Program-made: the position numbers and the translations under genes
Assembly: GCF_002285635.2 (NCBI RefSeq)
Contig: NZ_CP023049.2
Location: forward strand, 2,976,001 to 3,040,000
DNA: 64,000 bases
Source of the DNA: Chryseobacterium piperi
Lineage (GTDB): Bacteria > Bacteroidota > Bacteroidia > Flavobacteriales > Weeksellaceae
Reading direction: 5' to 3'
In this document: positions 25,117 through 33,659 of the stretch, one piece after another
Numbering within the stretch: position 1 is the stretch's first letter
Layout: every line of letters starts with the position of its first letter
Notes under the pieces: model-generated
What the model was told of the DNA's origin: nothing
The model's database searches: none
The model's input: only the letters and a program-made list of their open reading frames with translations

Positions 25117-27387
25117 TTATTCTTTAGACATTGAATAGGGAAAATCTTTTTCCTGCGATCCCCTTTCTTTATTAGGCTGATTATCCATCTTAAAATCTAA
25201 AACTGTGCCTTGTATAAGCTCTTTGTGGCTTAGCCAGTTTTTGGAATAAGGTTTACTATTCACATGTAATGACTTTACATAAATTTTTTGATCATTATTT
25301 TCCGGGGCTTTTATTTCTATTTTCTTCCCGTTTTCAAGATGAATCGTCGCTTCTTTAAACAACGGAGCTCCTAAAACATATTGATCTGTTGCGGGCGTAA
25401 CCGGATAAAATCCTAATGCAGAAAAAACATACCATGCAGAAGTCTGCCCGTTATCTTCATCTCCACAATATCCATCAGGCGTTGCCTGATATAGTTTATC
25501 CATTACCTGTCTTGCCCAATATTGTGTTTTGTATGGTGCTCCGGCATAATTATACAAGTAGATCATGTGCTGAATAGGCTGATTACCATGAGCATACTGT
25601 CCCATATTCACAATCTGCATTTCTCTGATCTCATGTATTACGCTTCCATAATAGCTATCATCAAAAACCGGCGGAAGGGAAAACACCTCATCCAGTTTAG
25701 CTTCGAATTTCTTTTTACCACCCATCAATTTTGCCAAACCATCAATATCCTGGAAAACCGACCAGGTATAATGCCAACTATTTCCTTCTGTAAAAGCATC
25801 TCCCCACTTAAAAGGGTTAAATGGCGACTGAAATTTACCTTCTTTATTTTTTCCACGCATAAGACCCGTTTCAGGATCAAACATATTCTTATAATTGTAT
25901 GCTCTTTTTTTATAAATATCAATTTCCGAAGCTGGTTTCCCCAAAGCCTTTCCCAACTGATAAATAGAGAAATCATCGTACGCATATTCCAATGTCCTGG
26001 CTGCATTTTCATCAATTTTAACATCATAAGGAACGTAGCCCAGAGTGTTATAATATTCTACCCCTTTACGACCTACTGCATCAATAGGTCCCTCATGATT
26101 AGCCCCGTGTTTTACAGCTTGCCAAAGAGTTTCAATATCATAGCCCCGCAACCCTTTAATATAAGCATCGGCAACTACGGATGCCGAATTATTTCCGATC
26201 ATAATATCAGAATAACCAGGACTGCTCCATTCCGGTAAAAAGCCTCCTTCCTTGTAAGCATTTGCCAAACCTTCCTGCATTTCTACATTAATACCTGGAT
26301 ACACCAGATTCAAGAATGGGTATAATGCACGGAATGTGTCCCAAAAACCGGTTCCCGCAAACATTTTTCCATCCAGTATTTTACTGTTGTAAGGACTCCA
26401 GTGCTTTATTTTATTTTGAGCATCGATCTCATACAGTTTTTGCGGAAAAAATAAGGTCCTGTATAAAGAGGAATAAAATGTTCTCATTTGCTGATCAGTT
26501 CCTCCTTTTACCTCTATTCTGCCAAGTGTTTTATTCCAAACATCCTTAGCGTTATCTTTTACCTGATCAAAACTTCGGTCTGCTATTTCTCTTTTAAGAT
26601 TTAATTCTGCCTGTTCGAAACTAATGAATGACGACGCCACTTTTGCATAGACAGATTCTTTATTTTTAAGTTTAAACCCAACCACAGCTCCGGCATGATC
26701 ACTGGTGATTTCCAATTGATCCCTTACTAATTTATCATCTTTCCAGGTTGTTGTGACATCAAAATCTTTATCAAACTGAACGATAAAATAATTTTTAAAA
26801 TTCTCATATTTCCCTCTGGCATATTTGGTTGTATACCCTATAATTTTTCTTTGTTTTGGAAGAATTTTAATATAAGAACCTTTGTTCAATGCATCAATTA
26901 CAACATAAGCACTATCCGTCTTAGGAAAATCAAATTTGAAAAATGCCGCCCTTTCTGTTGGGGTAAATTCTGTAGTGACATTAATATCAGCCAGATAAAC
27001 ACTATAAAAATAAGGCTTTGCAATTTCCGCTTTATGACTGAACCAACTAGCCCGGTCTTCTTCCTTAAATTTCATTTTCCCCACGCCCGGCATAATCGCA
27101 AAAGCTCCGTAATCATTCATCCATGGAGAAGGCTGATGCGTTTGTTTAAATCCTCTGATTTTATCCGCATCATAAGTGTAAGCCCATCCATCGCCCATCT
27201 TACCGGTCTGTGGTGCCCAGATATTCATTCCCCAGGGAAGCCCGATAGCCGGATATGTATTCCCATTAGATAACGAAGGCTTAGATTGGGTTCCCATTAA
27301 TGGATTCACATAATCTGCAGGAGATATATTCTGGCTCAGTACCCAGACATTGATCAAAAGAAAAAAAGTTGAAAATAGAGACTTCAT
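25117..27387 (-). CDS. GH92 exo-alpha-mannosidase (first copy)
   Basis: Calcium-dependent inverting alpha-mannosidase, 756 residues, signal peptide (about 1-18). GH92 layout: N-terminal beta-sandwich from DYVNPLMGTQ with GNTYPAIGLPWGMN, then an (alpha/alpha)6 domain with GTGFWDTFRALYP and GYSDIMIGNNSASVVADAYIKG. The catalytic region reads YCGDEDNGQTSAWYVFSALGFYPVTP. The GDEDNGQ form differs from NEDCGQ in the other GH92 of this locus, hinting at different linkage preference. Genes follow closely on both sides (10 bp after the ROK kinase, 24 bp before the cupin). Confidence 0.95.
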   Translation of the reverse strand: MKSLFSTFFLLINVWVLSQNISPADYVNPLMGTQSKPSLSNGNTYPAIGLPWGMNIWAPQTGKMGDGWAYTYDADKIRGFKQTHQPSPWMNDYGAFAIMPGVGKMKFKEEDRASWFSHKAEIAKPYFYSVYLADINVTTEFTPTERAAFFKFDFPKTDSAYVVIDALNKGSYIKILPKQRKIIGYTTKYARGKYENFKNYFIVQFDKDFDVTTTWKDDKLVRDQLEITSDHAGAVVGFKLKNKESVYAKVASSFISFEQAELNLKREIADRSFDQVKDNAKDVWNKTLGRIEVKGGTDQQMRTFYSSLYRTLFFPQKLYEIDAQNKIKHWSPYNSKILDGKMFAGTGFWDTFRALYPFLNLVYPGINVEMQEGLANAYKEGGFLPEWSSPGYSDIMIGNNSASVVADAYIKGLRGYDIETLWQAVKHGANHEGPIDAVGRKGVEYYNTLGYVPYDVKIDENAARTLEYAYDDFSIYQLGKALGKPASEIDIYKKRAYNYKNMFDPETGLMRGKNKEGKFQSPFNPFKWGDAFTEGNSWHYTWSVFQDIDGLAKLMGGKKKFEAKLDEVFSLPPVFDDSYYGSVIHEIREMQIVNMGQYAHGNQPIQHMIYLYNYAGAPYKTQYWARQVMDKLYQATPDGYCGDEDNGQTSAWYVFSALGFYPVTPATDQYVLGAPLFKEATIHLENGKKIEIKAPENNDQKIYVKSLHVNSKPYSKNWLSHKELIQGTVLDFKMDNQPNKERGSQEKDFPYSMSKE

Positions 27388-27397
27388 TATATTGTTT

Positions 27398-28264
27398 TTA
27401 GTTTACCTGAACTTTCTTCAAAGCATAACCAGCAGCTCCTAAAATAGCGGCATCTTCAAAAATCGCTGAAATTTTAACAGGCAAGTTAATATTATTTTTT
27501 GCTAGATTTTCATTAAATTTCTCCTTAAAATAAGGGTAAGCTTTAGCAATATTCCCTCCTATAACTAAAACTTCCGGTCTATAATGCATTACATATTTGA
27601 TAATAAATTCCGCAAAGGAATCTGCATATTCGTCAAAGATTTTAGCTTGTATTTCTATAGGAGCATCCAACAATTCCTTGGTTCCTAAAATTTTTTCTCC
27701 GGTTAATTCAGTATAACGTTTAATAAACCATCTTGTAGCTAAATAATCCTCAGCAATAGAATCCCTGAAAGCTGAGTTCCATAGATCTTCATCAGTAACC
27801 GTAGAACCATCATAAAATGTAGTTCCAAGCCCAGTTCCTAATGTGATTCCAAAGGCTCTTTGATACCCCTGAACACATCCTCCGAAAAGCTCTCCTTCCA
27901 AAAATGCAGCGGCATCATTCACAAACTGAATCTGCTTATCTGAAATAGATAACCTTTGTGCCAATTCATCTTTAATATTAATTTGATACAAATCAATGAA
28001 CTTCCCCTGTTGCATTAATGAAGTTCCATTTTCATAATTAAAGGGCCCCGGCATAGCAATACCTATCAAAAGATGATTCTTTATAAGATCATCTGTTCCT
28101 TTCTCAATTGTCGAAATCCATTCAGAAAAGATTATTTCTCTCGATTCAAAAGAATCAATATGTTCCCTGACATAAGTTGACTGGATAATCTCACGTTTTT
28201 CCGGGTCTATCTGGGCCATGGTGATATGTGATCCTCCAATGTCAATTCCTACTACATTTTGCAT
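27398..28264 (-). CDS. ROK-family sugar kinase
   Basis: Cytoplasmic hexose kinase of 288 residues, expected to phosphorylate a monosaccharide released in this locus (mannose, glucose or GlcNAc). ATP phosphate-1 motif GIDIGGSHITMAQ at the N-terminus; FVNDAAAFLEGE carries the catalytic Asp; FGITLGTGLGTTFYDG is the second phosphate loop; VLVIGGNIAKAYPYF the adenosine region. The zinc motif CxCGxxGC typical of many ROK kinases is absent, replaced by the region DLWNSAFRDSIAEDYLA. It lies between GH29 and GH92. Confidence 0.88.
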   Translation of the reverse strand: MQNVVGIDIGGSHITMAQIDPEKREIIQSTYVREHIDSFESREIIFSEWISTIEKGTDDLIKNHLLIGIAMPGPFNYENGTSLMQQGKFIDLYQINIKDELAQRLSISDKQIQFVNDAAAFLEGELFGGCVQGYQRAFGITLGTGLGTTFYDGSTVTDEDLWNSAFRDSIAEDYLATRWFIKRYTELTGEKILGTKELLDAPIEIQAKIFDEYADSFAEFIIKYVMHYRPEVLVIGGNIAKAYPYFKEKFNENLAKNNINLPVKISAIFEDAAILGAAGYALKKVQVN

Positions 28265-28327
28265 AGTTTATTAGTTTATTTTTTTGATACAGATTTCTGC
28301 CTCAGTAAGTCCTGTAAAATCTCTCAT

Positions 28328-29665
28328 TTATTTCCCTTCAAAAACAATTACAGTATCAGGATCCTGCTCATTGGCAGCATAAGCATGGCTATCAAATGTC
28401 AGAATATTATTCTTAAAAGTATACTTAACCTGTTTTTTATCCTTTAGTAAATAGACAGCATTAATTTTTTTAAATGGAAATTTCTCCAGTGTAATTGCTT
28501 TACCTGGATTATTGAGAATATGAACATACATTTTACCTGGCTTTTGGGTAATCGCTCCCCATTCCTGAAGTGATAAATATCCTCCTCTGGTATCATAGAT
28601 ACTCTCTCCATATAGCTTCAGCCAAGCTCCCATTTCTTTAAAGGAATGAATAAAGGGCTCCGGAATTTTACCATTAGGCATTGGACCTACATTCATCAAC
28701 AAGTTGGCATTGCTTCCGGCCGCATTGACCAGCAGGTGCAAGAACTCTTTAAATGTTTTGTTTTTATTATCCTTCAGATCAAATCCCCAGGAATTATTTA
28801 AAGTTTCACAATATTCCAAAGGTAATCGTGAAATCTTCTGATAGTTTAATCCGCTTTTATTCTTTCCGGGGATATCTTTTTCAAACATCTGAAAATCTTC
28901 TCCTTCCAAAGGACTGATATGATGATTATTACCTGCAAGGCATTGAGGCTGAAGTTTGTGGATAAGCTCATAAATCTCATTCATTCTCCAATCCACATAT
29001 GTTTTTTCACTCCTGTTTGCTTTTTCTTCTTCCATTTGGTCCCAATACCCATCAAACCATATCCCTGAAACCTCGCCATAATTGGTTAGCAGCTCCGTTA
29101 ATTGATTTTTCATAAACTGAATATAGTCATTCCAGTTACCTTTGTCAGTACGTCCGGTTCCTTTACCAGTCCGGCCAGTCCAGTAAGAATAGTCGGTTCT
29201 TGTCCAGTCCAGAAGAGAATAATAGAATACTATTTTAATTCCCTGTTTATGGCATTCATCAGCTAATTCTTTTACCAAATCCCTTTTGAAAGGGGTATTC
29301 ATAATATTGAAATCCGAATACTTTGTGTCCCACATACTGAAACCGTCATGATGCCTGGTCACTAAAGTAATGTATTTTGCACCTCCGTTCTTAGCCATGG
29401 AAACATATTCTCGGGCATTAAATCCGATAGGATTAAAGAAGTTTTTTAATTTGTCATAATCATTAACCGGGATCTTATCATTATTCATCACCCATTCCCC
29501 TCTCCCAAGCTGGCTATACAATCCAAAATGAATGAACATTCCTAGCTTTTCATTCTGAAATTCAGTCCTTGCTTTAAGATTAGCTTCGGTAGGTTGATAA
29601 TTTTCCTGGGAAAATCCTACAAGAAAACTTGCCAGCAATACTATTACTATTATTTTTTTTAGCAT
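28328..29665 (-). CDS. GH29 alpha-L-fucosidase
   Basis: Retaining fucosidase of 445 residues with signal peptide (about 1-19). Conserved features: MFIHFGLYSQLGRGEWVM, TLVTRHHDGFSMWDTKYSDFN, and the nucleophile in SGIWFDGYWDQ. Further on are NLLMNVGPMPNGKIPE and a C-terminal beta domain. Removes terminal fucose, for example core alpha-1,6 or antennary fucose of N-glycans. The locus has no fucose catabolic genes, so fucose may be used elsewhere or merely removed to expose mannose. Confidence 0.95.
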   Translation of the reverse strand: MLKKIIVIVLLASFLVGFSQENYQPTEANLKARTEFQNEKLGMFIHFGLYSQLGRGEWVMNNDKIPVNDYDKLKNFFNPIGFNAREYVSMAKNGGAKYITLVTRHHDGFSMWDTKYSDFNIMNTPFKRDLVKELADECHKQGIKIVFYYSLLDWTRTDYSYWTGRTGKGTGRTDKGNWNDYIQFMKNQLTELLTNYGEVSGIWFDGYWDQMEEEKANRSEKTYVDWRMNEIYELIHKLQPQCLAGNNHHISPLEGEDFQMFEKDIPGKNKSGLNYQKISRLPLEYCETLNNSWGFDLKDNKNKTFKEFLHLLVNAAGSNANLLMNVGPMPNGKIPEPFIHSFKEMGAWLKLYGESIYDTRGGYLSLQEWGAITQKPGKMYVHILNNPGKAITLEKFPFKKINAVYLLKDKKQVKYTFKNNILTFDSHAYAANEQDPDTVIVFEGK

Positions 29666-29720
29666 AATTTAAAATAATTACTTTTTAAATTTAAAAGTAT
29701 CAGCTTCAATTAATCATAAA

Positions 29721-29753
29721 CGACTTCGAAGCATAGCCTAATAATCGAAGTCG
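29721..29753. terminator. Hairpin between nagB fusion gene and GH29
   Basis: Perfect 9-bp arms CGACTTCGA (29721-29729) and TCGAAGTCG (29745-29753). No strong T-run follows on the minus strand, so it may be a weak terminator or a transcript-stability element within the locus. Confidence 0.45.
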
Positions 29754-29829
29754 CTTACGTGGATCTTGATGTTTTTTGAAACAGATGATCATTCGTCGCC
29801 CCTATCCTTATTTCAAAAATAAAATTGAA

Positions 29830-32154
29830 TTAAAATTGACCTTCTGTACTCTTCTCCAATTCCCGGGCAGATTGCAGAAATTCTTCTACATTCATTTCTT
29901 TGAAAAACAATAGCCCGTGGGTTGCTCTGAGGCGAGGGCTTCCATTATCATAGAAATAAGGTTTCCCTAATATCAACTGTACAGCATTTAACTGTTCAAC
30001 CCAGGTCTGAATTGACAGATGACTGAATTTTCCATTATAGCGATAACTTGGAAAAGAGGCTTCCACCTGGCTTAAATAGCTATTGGTAAAACTCTCATCC
30101 ATGGTACTCATTGCATTAAGGGATACCGGGAAAACATGGGTAACATCGGCAGCATTAAATTGATACCAAACATTTCGATATCCCCATATTTTAAGTTTGG
30201 AAAGATCTTTTTCTTTCCCCCATTCTCTTACCGCTTCTGCAATGGCCTGGAGAACTTTATAATGAGTATCAGGTCCACTACCTTCAGGGTCAAAGGCAAG
30301 ACTGATTACCGTAGGATTAATCTCTTTTAATTCTTGCAGGATCGGAAGAACATCTCTTTCACGATTCGGCTTTTCTGTAAAGATAGCACCGGTATAGAAA
30401 CCAAGTCTAAGGTGACTTACATTCTTTGTTCTTACTCCAAAATGAGCCCACACCAGTTCTTCTTCATATTCACGGATCATTCCCTTCAGAATTTGAATTT
30501 TAGATTCAGGATTCTGACCATCATAACTGGAGTTAACTGTAGCTATGATTTCTCTGATTTTTTCAGATAAATCCGATTTGCTTTTCAGATCCCAGAGCTC
30601 TACAATGCTTCGCACCATTCTGTGGGAAACTGCTCTTGATCTTTCATACTCATCTCCGGAAGCAATATTGATCAGGTAATGATAGACATCTTTGTCTTTT
30701 TTATTTTTATATCCTACTTCAAAAAAGTCCGGATAATTAAGCATTTCTACTTCCCCCTTTTCTACAAAAGAAAGTGTATCATTAAGGATCTTTATTAAAA
30801 ATTTATTTGTAACCGCCGTAAATCCAGAAGTCAGTACTGAATAATAAGAGGTATTGGTTTCATTACGGGACTGATAATGAATATAGGGTAACAGACCCAA
30901 AGAAATATCATCGTGGTGAGGACCTGTATGATAAAAAACCTCATTGCTCAGCGACTCAGTTCCTTTTTTTATTTTACTTTCAATAGAATTGATAACACCC
31001 TGTACGGTAGCTTCATTAAGACCAGGAATTAATTTTGTATACTGATCTTCTTTCAGGTCATCCAGAGTAAGATGCTCTGCGTATTTATTGATCTTCTGAG
31101 TTAGAGACATCACCGCCTTATCTGTCTTTTCCTGAGACCAACTGCCTGATTGGTAGTAGTCATCAACATAATCATTCAGCATGCTTGCAGCTCCTAATGT
31201 GAGATAAAATCTACCGTTCGGAAGGTTAGCAAGAACGGAAGCAGGATATAAATTAGAAGGAGGTAATTCCAATGCACTTTTAATCATAGGCGCTTTTGCC
31301 TCTCCTGCTGCAAAAATAATGGCTACAGCTTCTTTGTTATAGGCAATGGTTTCCAACCCTATTGTAATCACCAGTCGCTCTCTTGAAATTTCAATCCCTC
31401 CAAGATCTCCGGCTGCAACAGCCTGTGTTTCAAAGTTAGTAGAAGTCAGGCGGGTTGTTGAATATGGATCAGAGCCTTTGATGTTAAAAGCAATATGCCC
31501 ATCCGGACCTATTCCACCAAGGAAAAAACCAATTCCTCCCAGTTTACGGATTTTTTGCTCGTATTCCGAACACCAGTTATCGATAAGGAAAATGGACTCT
31601 TTTTGCAATTTTTCCATTGGGTTTTCAGCCTCACGGTACCTTAGTTCAAGGTTTACTTTGCTGTCCGGAAAAACCTCCTCAAAACTTTTACCTTCAGCCA
31701 AAGGGATTTTATCACAATTAATAAGCAAGGCATTTTCTTTCTTTAGGCCAAAACCTTCAATATAATATTTGTTGACATAATGATAAAAGCTATTGCCCTG
31801 TGATGATTTTATAGGATAAAACTCATCGATCTGAACAAAGTGCAAATCAGCCAGTGATGGCTTTTCTTTGAATAATAATTGATGCTTTTCTCTTAGCTCA
31901 ACAACGTTTTCTTTTTCCCAGTTTTCAAGGATGTACTTTGTCCAATAAATAAAATATTCAGGCGTCTTTCCCGTAGGAAGACTGATGACCCCTTTAGGGT
32001 TTTGGGAAACCCATTCTAAAAAGCGAAATGCTGAAAGCATTCCCAGTTTAGGAAAATTGTCAACCACAATGTAAGGGACATTCACTTGGCTATTTCTTGG
32101 AACGTCATTCAAAAAAGTTTGCTCTACTGGCGTAAAAGTTTTATTGTTTTCCAT
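29830..32154 (-). CDS. NagB-like deaminase fused to PIG-L deacetylase domain
   Basis: A 774-residue cytoplasmic fusion. N-terminal glucosamine-6-phosphate deaminase/isomerase domain (about 20-330): ISLPTGKTPEYFIYW, QIDEFYPI, GGIGPDGHIAFNIKGSDP. The E. coli NagB active site reads DGHIAFNE; here the Glu is Ile225. Second half: a PIG-L/LmbE deacetylase-like domain beginning around HTGPHHDDISLGLLPY (His413, Asp415, Asp416), a variant of PHPDDE lacking the final Glu. Together they could deacetylate and deaminate GlcNAc-6-phosphate from N-glycan cores. Fusions of this kind occur in Bacteroidota. Confidence 0.88.
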   Translation of the reverse strand: MENNKTFTPVEQTFLNDVPRNSQVNVPYIVVDNFPKLGMLSAFRFLEWVSQNPKGVISLPTGKTPEYFIYWTKYILENWEKENVVELREKHQLLFKEKPSLADLHFVQIDEFYPIKSSQGNSFYHYVNKYYIEGFGLKKENALLINCDKIPLAEGKSFEEVFPDSKVNLELRYREAENPMEKLQKESIFLIDNWCSEYEQKIRKLGGIGFFLGGIGPDGHIAFNIKGSDPYSTTRLTSTNFETQAVAAGDLGGIEISRERLVITIGLETIAYNKEAVAIIFAAGEAKAPMIKSALELPPSNLYPASVLANLPNGRFYLTLGAASMLNDYVDDYYQSGSWSQEKTDKAVMSLTQKINKYAEHLTLDDLKEDQYTKLIPGLNEATVQGVINSIESKIKKGTESLSNEVFYHTGPHHDDISLGLLPYIHYQSRNETNTSYYSVLTSGFTAVTNKFLIKILNDTLSFVEKGEVEMLNYPDFFEVGYKNKKDKDVYHYLINIASGDEYERSRAVSHRMVRSIVELWDLKSKSDLSEKIREIIATVNSSYDGQNPESKIQILKGMIREYEEELVWAHFGVRTKNVSHLRLGFYTGAIFTEKPNRERDVLPILQELKEINPTVISLAFDPEGSGPDTHYKVLQAIAEAVREWGKEKDLSKLKIWGYRNVWYQFNAADVTHVFPVSLNAMSTMDESFTNSYLSQVEASFPSYRYNGKFSHLSIQTWVEQLNAVQLILGKPYFYDNGSPRLRATHGLLFFKEMNVEEFLQSARELEKSTEGQF

Positions 32155-32199
32155 CTTGGAGGTTTTTTATTATGTTGAATATAATATAAAATTCTGAAT

Positions 32200-33627
32200 C
32201 TACGCCAGTAACTCAGGATTCTCTTTAAAGGTTTTCCACAATAACTCCCCAAACAGGGTATTAGACCACGCAAACCACGCTCTTGTAAATTTTTTATCAT
32301 CATCTTTATGGAAAGACTCATGCATAAATCCGGTTCCGCCATGCGTTTTTTGTAATGTTTGTATACACCATCTGATCTCGCCTTTATCTTTTGTGGTAAG
32401 TGCTTTCATAATAATACTCATCGGCCAGATCATATCAAGACCAATATGTGGCCCTCCAATCCCTTCTGCCAGTTTTCCCTGGAAAAAGAATGGATTATCT
32501 TTCGACCACACATATTTTCTGGTATTCAGGTATACCGGATCGTCTTCTTTTACCGCATCAAGATAAGGCAGCCCTAACAAACTCGGGCAATTGGCATCAT
32601 CCATCAGATTATAGCTTCCAAAACCATTGGTTTCAAAGGCATATATTTTTCCATATTCCGGATGATCATAAATTCCATATTTTTTGATGGCAGCCTCCAC
32701 CTCATCGGCCAGACTATTTAATTGTTGAGCTAAAGCTTTTTCATTTTTTATCTGGGATACCATTTCTGCTGCCTGGCGTAAGCTTACCACAGCAAATAAA
32801 TTGGAAGGAATAAGAAAGGCATAAATCGTAGCATCATCACTAGGACGGAACATCGAATTGATCAATCCAACAGGTTTTGTTGGATAACCATATCCACCCA
32901 TTGGAATTCCATCAGTAGCCCAGGCTGTTGTACGTTCGAATTTATATGGTCCTAAATCCTTTTTTCTCTGTTGTTCTATAAATGTCTGTAAAGTCAGTTT
33001 AATTCCCTGTAACCAATTTTGATCAAAAGGTTGGGTATCTCCGGTTGTCTTCCAGAAATGATAAGCCAGACGAATTGGATAACACAATGAGTCTATTTCC
33101 CACTTTCTTTCATGGATCCCCGGCTTCATATCGGTGTGATCATATTCTTTCCATTTACTTATTTTTTGATCATCATTATAGAATGCATTAGCATAAGGAT
33201 CTTTTAAAATAAATTGTGTCTGCTTGTGAATGACCCCGGAAATAAGTTTATGCAGCTTTTCATCATTTTTTGAAAACTGAAGATAAGGAAAAACCTGGGC
33301 AGAGCTATCACGAAGCCACATGGCATCGATATCTCCGGTAATAACGTACGTATCAGGTGTTCCGTTATTTTCTGTATAGAAAACCGTTGTATCTAATGTG
33401 TTGGGAAAGCAGTTTTCAAAAAGCCATGTCAGTTCTTTGTTCTTCACTTTCTTTTTGAAAGCCGAGATTGCACTTTCTACCGATTCGCTGGTAAAATGTC
33501 TTTTATCTTTAGGAACACGGACAACAGGGAATTCTTCTACGCTTAATCCTTTTGCAAAAGCATTTTGCGCAAATAATAATCCGGCTCCTGCCAGTGCACT
33601 TGTTTTAATAAATTTTCTCCTTTCCAT
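32200..33627 (-). CDS. GH125 exo-alpha-1,6-mannosidase
   Basis: Metal-independent alpha-mannosidase, 475 residues, (alpha/alpha)6 fold. The N-terminus MERRKFIKTSALAGAGLLF looks like a twin-arginine export signal ending AFA. Family landmarks: ITGDIDAMWLRDSSAQVFPY, WEIDSLCYPIRLAYHFW, MFRPSDDATIYAFLIPSN, LMDDANCPSLLGLPY, GIGGPHIGLDMIWPMSIIM and WFAWSNTLFGELLW. Family members remove alpha-1,6-mannose from N-glycan cores, complementing the GH92 enzymes. Confidence 0.93.
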   Translation of the reverse strand: MERRKFIKTSALAGAGLLFAQNAFAKGLSVEEFPVVRVPKDKRHFTSESVESAISAFKKKVKNKELTWLFENCFPNTLDTTVFYTENNGTPDTYVITGDIDAMWLRDSSAQVFPYLQFSKNDEKLHKLISGVIHKQTQFILKDPYANAFYNDDQKISKWKEYDHTDMKPGIHERKWEIDSLCYPIRLAYHFWKTTGDTQPFDQNWLQGIKLTLQTFIEQQRKKDLGPYKFERTTAWATDGIPMGGYGYPTKPVGLINSMFRPSDDATIYAFLIPSNLFAVVSLRQAAEMVSQIKNEKALAQQLNSLADEVEAAIKKYGIYDHPEYGKIYAFETNGFGSYNLMDDANCPSLLGLPYLDAVKEDDPVYLNTRKYVWSKDNPFFFQGKLAEGIGGPHIGLDMIWPMSIIMKALTTKDKGEIRWCIQTLQKTHGGTGFMHESFHKDDDKKFTRAWFAWSNTLFGELLWKTFKENPELLA

Positions 33628-33659
33628 TGATACGTTTATTTCGTTATTTTTTATGAATT

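Noticed and set aside
25522..26238. Long plus-strand frame (238 codons) inside GH92
   Set aside because: Antisense shadow of a well-conserved enzyme; its translation has no domain pattern.
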